The position numbers and the translations under genes are program-made. The notes beneath the pieces are model-generated. The model was not told the DNA's origin. It did not search any database and saw only the letters and a program-made list of their open reading frames with translations. Positions 40,722-50,167 of a stretch of DNA of 56,327 nt are shown piece after piece. Source of the DNA: Vibrio sp. HA2012 (GTDB taxonomy: Bacteria > Pseudomonadota > Gammaproteobacteria > Enterobacterales > Vibrionaceae); NCBI RefSeq assembly GCF_002812955.1, contig NZ_PFXK01000011.1, positions 1 to 56,327 of the forward strand. The letters run 5' to 3'. Within the stretch, counting starts at the first letter, position 1. The number at the start of each line of letters is the position of its first letter.

Positions 40722-41273
40722 AGCAACCCCCACTCATCTGAAACTCAATCAACAGACGCAGATAAATTTCTTCAATGATAATCTTTAGCAAAATCCGAGC
40801 CGGATCCGTAAGAACAACCTGTATCATTGCAGTTGTTAGTCGTTCGTAACGGCTGAATCTGATCCTGTTGTCCTAACGAGACTCCGGCACACGACATTAT
40901 TGCCGTAATCATCTCAAAAGGTGAACATCAAAAGATGAGACTGGTCATAAACTCTTCAGCATACCAACATCCCTGAGATCGTACGAAAACCTAACTTATT
41001 ATTATTGATTATTTTAATTCTTATAACAGTAGTTTAACCCAGAGAATACAATTGTGAATCTGAAATCATATTATGCATGATAATGCTCACAAGTATAATG
41101 TATGGTTGTGCAAAAATTATACGTTTTTGTGATGTGAAATTAAATGTGACAGATAAGACCTTGATTAGAGTTTTTAGCCGAAAAAATGTCGGAATAGCTG
41201 ACCTTATACTGAAAGATAATAAGGTCAGCTATTAATAGATATCAATAAAACTGCTGGTCTGTCGGTTACCAGA
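40722..41273. other. Intergenic region between gor and the EAL-CBS gene
   Basis: About 550 nt without a gene. It should contain the EAL-CBS promoter on the minus strand. The part near 40985-41160 is strongly AT-rich. A perfect 15-bp inverted repeat sits at 41193-41233 near the gor 3' end. I compared the leader with the c-di-GMP-I riboswitch pattern by eye and saw no match. Confidence 0.5.
41193..41233 (-). terminator. Perfect 15-bp stem-loop downstream of gor
   Basis: AATAGCTGACCTTAT at 41193-41207 and its exact complement at 41219-41233, 11-nt loop, starting 41 nt past the gor stop. A T-rich stretch (ATTTTTT) comes only after 5 nt on the minus strand. It may end or protect the gor transcript. 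Confidence 0.5.
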
Positions 41274-42626
41274 CTACATGGTCACCCACTCTTCAGAGCC
41301 GGTCGGGTGTATTGCTACCACTGCGTCGAAGTCCGCTTTGGTTGCTCCCATTTTCATGGCCACAGCAAAGCCCTGAATCATTTCATCGACAGCAAAGCCG
41401 ATACCGTGCAGACCGATGACTTTTTCTTCTTCACCCAGACAGACCAGCTTCATTTTGCATGGCTGACGATGTTGGGTAACAGCGGTATACATGGCGGTAA
41501 AGGCAGAAGTATAAACCTTGATATTCTCTTCGCCGTATTTCTCTTTTGCTGCTGGTTCGGTCAGGCCGATGGTGCCGATTGGTGGATGACTGAATACCAC
41601 TGTCGGTACCAATTCATAATCCATCTTTGCATCAGGCTTGTTATTGAACAGGCGTTCAGACAGCAGGCGGCCTGCTTTTACTGCGACTGGAGTCAGTTCT
41701 ATGCCTCCTTGCATAATATCGCCAACACAGTACACGCCTTCTGCTGTAGTTTGTTGGTATTCGTCGACTTTCACGTAGCCGCGAGCATCAGTATCAACTC
41801 CTGCTGCTTCAAGGTTCAGGGCATCGGTCGCCGGGTTACGGCCAATGGCCCAGATAATGGTATCCACGTTATGCGAAGTGCCGTTTTCGTGGTACAGGGT
41901 CAGAGAGCCGTCGTTTTCTTTTTCGACTTTTTTAGGTATTGAATGGGTATGTACTTTGGGGCCTTCTGCATCCATCACTTCATGCAGAGTCTGGATAATC
42001 ATCGGGTCAAAGCTGCGTAGTTTCGACCCCTTACGCACGAACAGATGGGTTTCACAGCCAAGGGCATTGAGCACGCCTGCAATCTCTACGGCGATATAAC
42101 CCGCGCCGACAACAGCAACCCGTCCTGGCTGTTCATTCAGCTCAAAGAATCCGTTGGAGTCGATACCATATTCTGCTCCCGGAATATCAGGAATTGCTGG
42201 CTGGCCACCGGTGGCAATCAGGATATGTTCTGCTGTGTACTGTTCGCCGTTAACTTCGACAGTCCTATTGTCAATAAACTTAGCAAAGCCTTTGATAACG
42301 TGGATTTTATTGTTTCCTAGCACCCGGTTATACGATTCATGGATGCGTTTAATATAGGCTTCACGGTTTTCAACCAGTTTGTGCCAGTTGAAGGATTTTA
42401 GATCGACATCAAAGCCGTAATCATCGGCATACAGTTTGATGGCTTCAGCAATCTGTGCTCCATGCCACATTACTTTTTTCGGGACACAACCCACGTTGAC
42501 GCAGGTGCCTCCAAGCTCTCTGGCTTCGATCAAAGCAACTTTAGCACCACGTATGGCCGCTCGGTTGGCTGAGGCAATGCCGCCGCTGCCACCTCCGATA
42601 CAGATATAATCAAAATGTGTTGTCAT
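41274..42626 (-). CDS. gor: Glutathione reductase
   Basis: A 450-residue flavoenzyme, the length of E. coli Gor, that reduces oxidised glutathione with NADPH. FAD-binding [12 protein letters not shown] is at 10-21, the redox pair is in [16 protein letters not shown] near 39-54, the NADPH-binding GAGYIAVE is near 174, and the catalytic His is in the C-terminal [13 protein letters not shown]. Located 17 nt after rlmJ in the same direction. Confidence 0.97.
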   Translation of the reverse strand: MTTHFDYICIGGGSGGIASANRAAIRGAKVALIEARELGGTCVNVGCVPKKVMWHGAQIAEAIKLYADDYGFDVDLKSFNWHKLVENREAYIKRIHESYNRVLGNNKIHVIKGFAKFIDNRTVEVNGEQYTAEHILIATGGQPAIPDIPGAEYGIDSNGFFELNEQPGRVAVVGAGYIAVEIAGVLNALGCETHLFVRKGSKLRSFDPMIIQTLHEVMDAEGPKVHTHSIPKKVEKENDGSLTLYHENGTSHNVDTIIWAIGRNPATDALNLEAAGVDTDARGYVKVDEYQQTTAEGVYCVGDIMQGGIELTPVAVKAGRLLSERLFNNKPDAKMDYELVPTVVFSHPPIGTIGLTEPAAKEKYGEENIKVYTSAFTAMYTAVTQHRQPCKMKLVCLGEEEKVIGLHGIGFAVDEMIQGFAVAMKMGATKADFDAVVAIHPTGSEEWVTM

Positions 42627-42643
42627 TACTTTCTCCGTTATTG

Positions 42644-43498
42644 TTATTCAGGCACTACCCACTCCACTTTATAGTGTCCGGTTGCCGGTGCAATCGTTTC
42701 TTTAAGAAAAGGCAGTACGGTTTGCATCTGACTTTCCAGTTTCCATGGCGGATTGATAACGATCATACCGGATGCTGTCATGCCTCGTTCTCGGGTATCT
42801 GGAGACACGCCCAGCTCAACCTGCAGGATCTTACGGATGCCCAGAGAGGCCAGACCATCCAGCATATCGTCGATATCACAGCGGTTGACAACCGGATACC
42901 AGATTGCATAGATACCGGTAGCCCAGCGTTTATGACCGTTAGCGATTGCCGTCACTACATCGCGGTATTCTTTTGCCAGCTCATAAGGCGGGTCGATCAG
43001 TACCAGTCCCCGGCGTTCTTTTGGAGGCAGGCTGGCTTTCAGTCGCCGGAAGCCGTCTTCCTTATATATCTGCACCTGACGATCCCGGTGGAATTCCTGT
43101 TCCAGTAAAGGATAATCGCTTGGGTGCAGTTCGGTCAGTACCATGCGATCCTGAGGACGAATCTGTGCCCGGGCAACGCAGGGTGAACCCGGATAATAGC
43201 GCAGTGTTGTATCCGGGTTCAGGCTGCGAACCGCATCCAGATAACTGCTTAGCTCTTCAGGAACGGGGGTTTCTTCTGATGCCGCTTTTTCCCAGATTTT
43301 TGCAATGCCCAGCTTATATTCACTGGTCTTTTCTGACCACTCGTGGGTGAGGTCATAACGGCCTACACCTGAGTGAGTGTCATGATACACAAAGGGTTTA
43401 TCTTTTTGTTTCAGGGCATCCAGAATCAGGCTCTGAACGATATGTTTAACCACGTCTGCGTGGTTTCCTGCATGAAAACTGTGTCGGTAACTTAACAA
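42644..43498 (-). CDS. rlmJ: 23S rRNA m6A2030 methyltransferase RlmJ
   Basis: A 284-residue protein (E. coli RlmJ 280) starting [19 protein letters not shown], the family's N-terminal signature. The catalytic motif IV is DPPYE near residue 169. It methylates A2030 of 23S rRNA at N6. It lies upstream of gor with a 17-nt gap, and is divergent from prlC with about 190 nt of shared promoter DNA. Confidence 0.95.
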   Translation of the reverse strand: MLSYRHSFHAGNHADVVKHIVQSLILDALKQKDKPFVYHDTHSGVGRYDLTHEWSEKTSEYKLGIAKIWEKAASEETPVPEELSSYLDAVRSLNPDTTLRYYPGSPCVARAQIRPQDRMVLTELHPSDYPLLEQEFHRDRQVQIYKEDGFRRLKASLPPKERRGLVLIDPPYELAKEYRDVVTAIANGHKRWATGIYAIWYPVVNRCDIDDMLDGLASLGIRKILQVELGVSPDTRERGMTASGMIVINPPWKLESQMQTVLPFLKETIAPATGHYKVEWVVPE

Positions 43499-43686
43499 GG
43501 TGATTCTCTCGGGATGTGTAAAAGATAAATTTGAGTTAAGGTGATTATAAGTCAGACTACCTGACTATTGAAATTCTGATATTCAGCCTACATTTATATC
43601 CGTATATGGGCATAGAGTATAGGGTGGCAACACCGCTTGAATATCAGCATGCCCTGACAATAATGAATCGATAAAGGAACCATGCT

Positions 43687-45735
43687 ATGACCAACCCTCT
43701 TCTGACATTTACTGATTTGCCCCCTTTCTCGCATATCAGGCCGGAGCATGTAAAACCGGCGGTTGAGCAGGCGATTGCAGACTGCCGGGTTGAAGTGGAA
43801 AAGGTACTGCATGGCAATGATGCGCCTGGCTGGGAAAATATCTGTGTACCGCTGGCAGAAGTGGATGACCGGTTGGGGCAGATCTGGTCGCCGATCAGCC
43901 ATATGAATTCGGTTGTGAATTCACCGGAACTGCGCGAAGCGTATGAAAGTTGTCTTCCGCTGTTATCTGAGTATGCGACCTGGGTTGGTCAGCATAAAGG
44001 GTTGTATGAAGCGTATAAAGTAATCAAAGCGAGTAATGCATTTTCAGATCTGACACCGGCGCAGCAGAAGAGCATTACCGATGCATTGCGTGACTTTGAA
44101 CTGTCCGGTATCGGTCTGCCAGCAGACGAACAGCATCGTTATGGTGAAATCAGCAAACGGATGTCTGAGCTTGGGTCTCAGTTTTCTAATAATGTACTTG
44201 ATGCAACGATGGGCTGGAGCAGACAGATCCTTGATGAAACGGAATTGGCTGGAATGCCGGACAGTGCAAAAGCCGCTGCGAAAGCTGCTGCAGAAGCGAA
44301 AGAACAGGATGGCTGGCTGCTGACGTTGGATATGCCGTCCTATCTGCCGGTTCTCACTTACTGTGATAATCAGGAATTGCGCCGGGAGATGTATGAAGCC
44401 TATGTTACCCGGGCGTCAGATCGCGGGCCGAATGCCGGTCAGTGGGATAACAGTGAAATCATGGTCGAGCAACTGAAGCTGCGTCATGAAATTGCCCGTA
44501 TGCTGGGCTTCAATAGCTTCAGTGAAAAATCACTGGCAACCAAGATGGCGGAAGAACCGGCTCAGGTACTGCATTTCCTGAATGATCTGGCGGTTAAGGC
44601 TAAGCCTCAGGGGGAACGGGAGGTGCAGGCGCTGCGGACATTTGTACAGGAAACGTATGGAGTGACAGAGCTGAATCTGTGGGATGTTGCTTATTACAGT
44701 GAAAAACAGAAGCAGCATTTGTTTAAAATTTCAGCAGAGGAGCTGCGCCCGTATTTCCCGGAAGAAAAAGTGGTCAGTGGCCTGTTTGAGGTTCTGAAGC
44801 GTGTGTTTAATATGCGGGTGGCAGAGCGAAGAGAGGGGGTGGATGTTTGGCATGAGTCGGTGCGTTTTTTCGACATCTTTGATGAAAAAGATGAACTTCG
44901 TGGCAGCTTTTATCTTGATTTGTATGCCCGTGAGCATAAACGGGGTGGGGCGTGGATGGATGAATGCCGTGTGCGTCGTGTGACTCAGTCTGGTGAACTG
45001 CAGACGCCGGTGGCATACCTGACCTGTAACTTCAACAAACCGATTGGTGATAAGCCTGCGTTGTTTACCCATGATGAAGTGACGACGCTGTTTCATGAAT
45101 TTGGTCACGGTATTCACCATATGCTGACTCAGGTGGATGTGTCGGCTGTTTCTGGTATTAACGGTGTGCCGTGGGATGCGGTTGAGCTACCAAGCCAGTT
45201 TCTGGAGAACTGGTGCTGGGAAGAAGAGGCGCTGCAATTTATTTCCGGTCATTATGAAACCGGAGAGCCTCTGCCCTCGGAAATGCTGGATAAGATGCTG
45301 GCAGCGAAGAATTTTCAGTCTGCGATGTTTATTCTGCGTCAGTTGGAATTTGGTCTGTTCGACTTTACTCTGCATACGGAATATGACCCGGATGTGGGTG
45401 CCCGGATTCTGGAAACGCTGGCAGACGTGAAGAAAAAGGTCGCTGTGCTACCAAGTGTGGAATGGAACCGTTTTTCTCATTCTTTCAGTCATATTTTTGC
45501 CGGTGGTTACAGTGCCGGTTACTACAGTTATCTGTGGGCGGAAGTGTTATCGTCAGATGCATTTTCCCGCTTTGAGGAAGAAGGTATTTTTAATGCGGAA
45601 ACCGGGCAGAGTTTCCTGAATCATATTCTGGAAATGGGTGGCAGTGAAGAACCGATGGAACTGTTCAAACGCTTCCGTGGTCGTGAGCCGGAAATCGATG
45701 CTCTATTGAGACATTCAGGTATCGAAATTCAGTAA
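43687..45735 (+). CDS. prlC: Oligopeptidase A
   Basis: A 682-residue M3 zinc metallopeptidase (E. coli PrlC 680). The zinc motif is HEFGHGIHH with H470, E471 and H474; the third ligand Glu is in the following helix (PSQFLENWCWE). It degrades short peptides in the cytosol, including cleaved signal peptides. In E. coli rsmJ follows at once; here a terminator, asnC and a GGDEF/EAL gene come between. Confidence 0.97.
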   Translation: MTNPLLTFTDLPPFSHIRPEHVKPAVEQAIADCRVEVEKVLHGNDAPGWENICVPLAEVDDRLGQIWSPISHMNSVVNSPELREAYESCLPLLSEYATWVGQHKGLYEAYKVIKASNAFSDLTPAQQKSITDALRDFELSGIGLPADEQHRYGEISKRMSELGSQFSNNVLDATMGWSRQILDETELAGMPDSAKAAAKAAAEAKEQDGWLLTLDMPSYLPVLTYCDNQELRREMYEAYVTRASDRGPNAGQWDNSEIMVEQLKLRHEIARMLGFNSFSEKSLATKMAEEPAQVLHFLNDLAVKAKPQGEREVQALRTFVQETYGVTELNLWDVAYYSEKQKQHLFKISAEELRPYFPEEKVVSGLFEVLKRVFNMRVAERREGVDVWHESVRFFDIFDEKDELRGSFYLDLYAREHKRGGAWMDECRVRRVTQSGELQTPVAYLTCNFNKPIGDKPALFTHDEVTTLFHEFGHGIHHMLTQVDVSAVSGINGVPWDAVELPSQFLENWCWEEEALQFISGHYETGEPLPSEMLDKMLAAKNFQSAMFILRQLEFGLFDFTLHTEYDPDVGARILETLADVKKKVAVLPSVEWNRFSHSFSHIFAGGYSAGYYSYLWAEVLSSDAFSRFEEEGIFNAETGQSFLNHILEMGGSEEPMELFKRFRGREPEIDALLRHSGIEIQ

Positions 45736-45752
45736 AGTTTGCATAAAACCAG

Positions 45753-45788
45753 AGCAGAAAGGGCGCATAAGCCCCTTTCTGCTGTTTT
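45753..45788 (+). terminator. Terminator of prlC
   Basis: An 11-bp perfect stem (AGCAGAAAGGG/CCCTTTCTGCT) with a GTTTTAA tail, 18 nt after the prlC stop and just before the convergent asnC stop. May serve both genes. Confidence 0.75.
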
Positions 45789-45794
45789 AACCGC

Positions 45795-46256
45795 TTAGGG
45801 TTCCACATTCCGACTGATCGGATTTTGCAGTGAGATCAAAGTCTCGGTAGACTGAACCTCATCAATCGCCTGCAGTTTGTCAATCAGCACATATTGCAGT
45901 TCTTCAATATTTTTACACATCAGCTTAACGAAAATATTATAGGCACCAGTGGTATAATATGCTTCAACCACTTCATCTAACGCATTGAGTTTTTCCAGCG
46001 CCGAATGGTAATCACGGGCGGCATTCAGATTGATACCGATAAAACAGCAGACATCGTAACCGAGTTTTTTTGGGTTAACGATGACTTCTGTACCTTCAAT
46101 AATGTCTGCGGCTTTCATTTTTTCAATACGAACATGGATGGTGGCCGGGCTGACATCAAACTGTTTGGCCATTTCAGCATAAGGACGGCGGGCATCCGCC
46201 ATTAAGGTCTTTAAAATGGCGCGGTCGAGGTCATCCAGGCGGGTGGATGCGTGCAT
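45795..46256 (-). CDS. asnC: Lrp-family transcriptional regulator AsnC
   Basis: A 153-residue regulator very close to E. coli AsnC (152). Helix-turn-helix about 18-55 (RPYAEMAKQFDVSPATIHVRIEKM), then the RAM ligand domain (IEGTEVIVNPKKLGYDVCCFIGI, DEVVEAYYTTGAYNIFVK). E. coli AsnC activates asnA when asparagine is scarce and represses itself. No asnA is adjacent here; its divergent neighbour is a GGDEF/EAL gene. A TAGTAT-type dyad lies upstream. Confidence 0.92.
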   Translation of the reverse strand: MHASTRLDDLDRAILKTLMADARRPYAEMAKQFDVSPATIHVRIEKMKAADIIEGTEVIVNPKKLGYDVCCFIGINLNAARDYHSALEKLNALDEVVEAYYTTGAYNIFVKLMCKNIEELQYVLIDKLQAIDEVQSTETLISLQNPISRNVEP

Positions 46257-46301
46257 AATCAGAGTCCTGTCTCTAACAAGGTTATATAATTAGTATATTT
46301 A

Positions 46302-46322
46302 AATAGTATGAATGATACTATT
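46302..46322. promoter_or_regulatory. Candidate AsnC operator
   Basis: AATAGTAT-GAATG-ATACTATT is a perfect dyad of 8-bp arms with 5-nt spacer, 46 nt upstream of asnC. A third TAGTAT unit lies at 46291-46296, 14 nt before the one in the dyad. Lrp/AsnC proteins usually bind such phased AT-rich dyads. Confidence 0.5.
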
Positions 46323-46363
46323 AGAACCCTTTTTATAGCCTTTTTCCCTGCGAGACGTTTGCT

Positions 46364-48655
46364 GTGCGAATACTGATAGGTATGTTCATTCTTTGCTGGA
46401 GTATGCTGACCGTAGCGGAGACTAGTGAAGATGTATTCGTTGTACACTCTTATCATAGTGGTTTTGAATGGACCGATACATTTCAGGAGAGTCTGGCTCA
46501 TACATTCAGTCTGATACTTCTGATGCTGCTGGTCATCATTGTGCTGGGCTACTATTTACGACGGCTTCACAATAGTGAACGTAAAGCTCACCAGAATAAA
46601 GTGCTGCTGGAATCTATGCTGGTACAGAGCCACCAGTTTATCGGTATTTTAGATCAATCCGGTCGTCTTCTTTTTTCTAATCCCCGTTTACAGGCTTTAT
46701 TGTCGTCCCGACGCTTTGATTTGCAGCAATCTCTATGGTATCACCCGGCTCTCGAAGATAGCGGAGCGCAACGCCTTCAGCATTATTTTGCTTCAACGGA
46801 TAAGTTGTTATCCAGTCGTTTTGAAATGGAAGTCATGTCTCCGGAGCAGGGAAGTTATCTGCTGGATGTCGTTGTGAATCCCCTTCCTCCCGAAGCGGGC
46901 AATGAACAGCAATATATGCTGGAAGCCAGTGATATTACCGCAAGAAAACTGACTCAGCACAAACTGGTTGAACGGGAAGCAACACTGCGTACCTATTATG
47001 AACAGCAGCCGGTGATGATGCTGACTCTGGATGAAAATAACCGAATTCAGGTAGTGAATAAGTTTGCTGAGGAATTACTGGGCTATACGGAGATGGAGCT
47101 GCTGGGGCATTGCCTGCAGGATTTTTATGCTGACGAAAAAGCGTTCCCCGTAAGGCTGCTGTTAATACAACCACAGCAGAGTACGCAGCGGGTATGGCGG
47201 CGGGAGATCCGTTATCGACATAAACAGGGGCAGGAGCTCTGGATCCGGGAAAATGTGCGCCCTATCGGTGATGAAGGACAACTGCTGATTGTGGGTGAAG
47301 ATATCACTGAGATTCATATATTGACCGAGCAACTGGAGTATCAGGCCAGATATGATCAACTGACAGAAGCCTTTAACCGTAACCACTTTGAGCTTGAGCT
47401 GGAAAAATCACTACGGGAAGTTGAAGGGCATATGCGTACACATGCAATGCTGTATCTGGATCTTGATCAGCTTAAGGTACTGAATGATACCGCCGGTCAT
47501 GAAGCGGGAGATGCGGCGATTAAATTTGCCTCGGTTGTTGTGGAGCAGGAGCTTCCATACAGTTCAACTCTGGCACGCATGGGGGGAGATGAATTTGCGG
47601 TTTTGCTGCGTGATAGCAATGAAATTACCGCACAGAAGATAGCACAGGCCATTATTTATGCTCTGAGTAACAATGCCTTTACCTGGGGTAATATTACACT
47701 GAATATTACTTGTTCTATCGGCATCCGAATGATTGACCATACGGCTGATTCGCCTCAGATGGTTCATGCGCAGGCGGATACAGCCTGTCACGCGGCTAAA
47801 GATGAAGGGCGTAACCGTTACCACTTGTATCACTTTGAAGATGCAGAGCTGCGTCAGCGACAACAGGAAATGGAAAGTGTCAGTCTGGTGCACGAAGCTC
47901 TGGCGCACGACCGTTTGGAATTGTTTGCCCAGCGCATTCTGGATCTGAATGACGATGAAGGCAGAAGAAAACTGCATTTTGAAATTTTGGTGCGTATCCG
48001 TCACCCGGATGGGGGATACATTTCTCCGGGGATCTTTATGCCAGCCTCAGAGAAATACAATGTGGCTCATCTGATAGACAGAGCGGTTGTGACCAAAACT
48101 CTCGCTTGGCTGGAAGCGCACCCCGTGGTGGTCGAGCAGCTTTCTGTCTGTGCGATAAACCTGTCCGGTCAAACTATCGGTAACCGGGATTTTGTCCGTT
48201 TTCTTCTGGAGGCGATTGAGCAGAGTTCGATACCGAATGAGAAATTGTGTATTGAAGTGACGGAAACGGCAGCAATGGGGAACATGAATCAGGCGATCGA
48301 ATTGTTTACCCGTATTAAAGAGAAAGGTTGTCTGATTGCTCTGGATGATTTTGGCTCCGGGCTTTCCTCGTTCGGCTATCTGAAAAAACTTCCGGTTGAT
48401 ATTGTAAAAATAGACGGTATGTTTGTCCGGGATATGGATACCAATCAGACCGATTACCTTATGGTTCGGTCAATCAATGATCTGGCTAAAGAAATGGGTA
48501 AGCGTACGGTTGCCGAGTTTGTTGAGAATGTCCGGATTATTGATAACCTTCTTACACTTGGCGTTGACTACGCACAGGGATATGTGATTAGTAAACCTAA
48601 GCCGCTGGCAGAGCTGGTTGATGATATTCTTCGGGAAGAACCGTTTTCCGGATAA
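46364..48655 (+). CDS. Membrane PAS-GGDEF-EAL protein with a truncated periplasmic region
   Basis: A 763-residue protein starting at GTG 46364 (ATG 46382 is an alternative). It has a signal-like segment (1-19), only about 27 extracytoplasmic residues (VFVVHSYHSGFEWTDTFQ), a membrane segment (48-65), two PAS-like domains (about 80-195 and 205-320), a GGDEF domain with an intact GGDEF at 407-411, and an EAL domain. The EAL motif is E540-I-L; ExTE (EVTETA), D661-D-F-G, VKIDG and QGYVIS are intact. No RxxD inhibitory site is seen. It may both make and break c-di-GMP. The short periplasmic stretch looks like the start of a much larger binding-protein-like sensor domain. Confidence 0.88.
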   Translation: MRILIGMFILCWSMLTVAETSEDVFVVHSYHSGFEWTDTFQESLAHTFSLILLMLLVIIVLGYYLRRLHNSERKAHQNKVLLESMLVQSHQFIGILDQSGRLLFSNPRLQALLSSRRFDLQQSLWYHPALEDSGAQRLQHYFASTDKLLSSRFEMEVMSPEQGSYLLDVVVNPLPPEAGNEQQYMLEASDITARKLTQHKLVEREATLRTYYEQQPVMMLTLDENNRIQVVNKFAEELLGYTEMELLGHCLQDFYADEKAFPVRLLLIQPQQSTQRVWRREIRYRHKQGQELWIRENVRPIGDEGQLLIVGEDITEIHILTEQLEYQARYDQLTEAFNRNHFELELEKSLREVEGHMRTHAMLYLDLDQLKVLNDTAGHEAGDAAIKFASVVVEQELPYSSTLARMGGDEFAVLLRDSNEITAQKIAQAIIYALSNNAFTWGNITLNITCSIGIRMIDHTADSPQMVHAQADTACHAAKDEGRNRYHLYHFEDAELRQRQQEMESVSLVHEALAHDRLELFAQRILDLNDDEGRRKLHFEILVRIRHPDGGYISPGIFMPASEKYNVAHLIDRAVVTKTLAWLEAHPVVVEQLSVCAINLSGQTIGNRDFVRFLLEAIEQSSIPNEKLCIEVTETAAMGNMNQAIELFTRIKEKGCLIALDDFGSGLSSFGYLKKLPVDIVKIDGMFVRDMDTNQTDYLMVRSINDLAKEMGKRTVAEFVENVRIIDNLLTLGVDYAQGYVISKPKPLAELVDDILREEPFSG

Positions 48656-48764
48656 TACCATTTTGATAAAGTTTCTGGTTATGCAGATTAAAGACTTTTC
48701 CCGTTTTATATAATGTTACCTTGGGCAATGTTCAGTGAATATTGCCCTCCGTTGACTCATAACT

Positions 48765-49559
48765 ATGATGGAGTTCAGTGTGCAGCTACAGTTATTGTGC
48801 GAAGAGAGCAGCCTACGGCCAGAATTAGAAGATATAGCGTCATCATGGCATCTTTGCCATGATGAAGAGAGTGTATTTGCTTTGGTACTGACAGCACAAA
48901 GGCTGGAGTTGCGTAAACTGGATGAACCCCGGATGGGTGCAATCTATGTGGATTTAGTTGGAGGAGCGGCAGGCCACCGGCGTAAATTCGGCGGAGGAAA
49001 AGGTCAGGCGATTGCCAAAGCAGCTGGGCTGAATAAAGGGGTAACACCTAGCATTCTGGATGCTACCGCTGGACTGGGGCGAGATGCTTTCGTGCTAGCA
49101 TCGCTGGGATGCCGGGTACAGATGGTTGAGCGTAATCCGGTAGTAGCGGCTCTGCTGGAAGACGGTCTGAAACGGGCAATGCAGGATCCTGATATCGGAG
49201 ACTGGGTATCTGAGCGGATGTCACTTCTGCATGCTTCCAGTCATGATGCTCTGGAAACACTGGCTGAGCAAAAAAGCTTTATCTATCCGGACGTGGTTTA
49301 TCTGGATCCTATGTATCCTCATCCGGAGAATAAAAAGAAAACAGCGTTGGTAAAAAAAGAAATGCGGGTTTTTCAGTCTCTGGTCGGAGCCGATGCTGAT
49401 GCGGACGCTTTGCTGGAACCCGCGCTGAGACTGGCAGAAAAAAGGGTTGTCGTAAAACGCCCGGATTATGCCCCCTGGCTGGCAGAAAAAAAACCGAGCA
49501 TGGTGATCGAAACCAAAAAAAATCGTTTTGACGTATATGTAAAAGCATCAATGAGTTAA
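48765..49559 (+). CDS. rsmJ: 16S rRNA m2G1516 methyltransferase RsmJ
   Basis: A 264-residue SAM-dependent enzyme (E. coli RsmJ 250). SAM site [17 protein letters not shown] near 103-119, [15 protein letters not shown] near 124, catalytic motif YLDPMYPH near 183, and a C-terminal [12 protein letters not shown] and [14 protein letters not shown]. It methylates G1516 of 16S rRNA. The start is at the first ATG of two; either is possible. Confidence 0.95.
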   Translation: MMEFSVQLQLLCEESSLRPELEDIASSWHLCHDEESVFALVLTAQRLELRKLDEPRMGAIYVDLVGGAAGHRRKFGGGKGQAIAKAAGLNKGVTPSILDATAGLGRDAFVLASLGCRVQMVERNPVVAALLEDGLKRAMQDPDIGDWVSERMSLLHASSHDALETLAEQKSFIYPDVVYLDPMYPHPENKKKTALVKKEMRVFQSLVGADADADALLEPALRLAEKRVVVKRPDYAPWLAEKKPSMVIETKKNRFDVYVKASMS

Positions 49560-49703
49560 TCATATATGCACTTTTGGGCTGGTATTTCCTGCTTGAAAAT
49601 CCCGGTTGTTATCGTATTATCTGCTTAATAATGATTCTTAATTGCACTTATGCGTTTCCTGTTATTGTGTACCGCAGCGGTGCATTTTTAGCTGGAGTCG
49701 TAT

Positions 49704-50114
49704 ATGGCTAAACGATTATGTAAATTCAACCGTCGGGATATCGCGGATAATCTCGGTATTATCCATTCTCTGGTCAAAGAACCACGTTATCTTTGTCAGA
49801 CCTGTGCCCGGACTTCGGCTGATAAGGCTGTTCTCTGTAGGCCGGCTTCTATTCCTGCCATTCTGCCAGTCGGGCATGCTGATCATACTGGGGATAAATG
49901 TAATAAAAAGGCAACGAAAATACCGCTGAAAAAGATTAAAAAGGCGGTAAAAAAGCAGAAGAAATTAGAGAAAAAGCTGGGAAAAGTTGATAAAAACCAG
50001 AGAAAGCTATCGGAACGACAGGAGAAAATTGAACATCAGCTGATGAAGATTCATCAGGTAACCGGTATTGTTACTCATAAGCTGTCTGTAAAGGATGCCG
50101 CATCATTACATTAA
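49704..50114 (+). CDS. Conserved small Cys-rich, lysine-rich protein of unknown function
   Basis: A 136-residue protein preceded by TGGAG. The N-terminal 50 residues hold four regularly placed cysteines (C6, C31, C34, C45; the middle pair in CQTCAR), suggesting a metal site. Residues 67-100 are very lysine-rich (KKIKKAVKKQKKLEKKLGK) and 75-115 predict a coiled coil. The N-terminus resembles a proteobacterial family of hypothetical proteins (start M-x-K-x-LCK, then EPR-Y/F-x-C-x2-CAR). Function not known; nucleic-acid binding is a guess from the charge. Confidence 0.75.
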   Translation: MAKRLCKFNRRDIADNLGIIHSLVKEPRYLCQTCARTSADKAVLCRPASIPAILPVGHADHTGDKCNKKATKIPLKKIKKAVKKQKKLEKKLGKVDKNQRKLSERQEKIEHQLMKIHQVTGIVTHKLSVKDAASLH

Positions 50115-50129
50115 TGCTTTCTGAAGGGA

Positions 50130-50158
50130 GGTAGCGTTTCCTTCATGAAAACGCTACC
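50130..50158. terminator. Stem-loop between convergent genes
   Basis: GGTAGCGTTT and AAACGCTACC form a perfect 10-bp stem with a 9-nt loop, between the stops of the Cys-rich gene (50114) and the transporter (50168). No strong T run, but its position suits a shared 3' stem. Confidence 0.5.
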
Positions 50159-50167
50159 GATATCCTG

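Noticed and set aside
40722..41000. c-di-GMP riboswitch in the leader of the EAL-CBS gene
   Set aside because: By eye none of the conserved GEMM core sequences is present on the minus strand.
49600..49650. Fur-like box (AATAATGATTCTTAATTG) before the Cys-rich gene
   Set aside because: Only the first hexamer fits; the third is poor.
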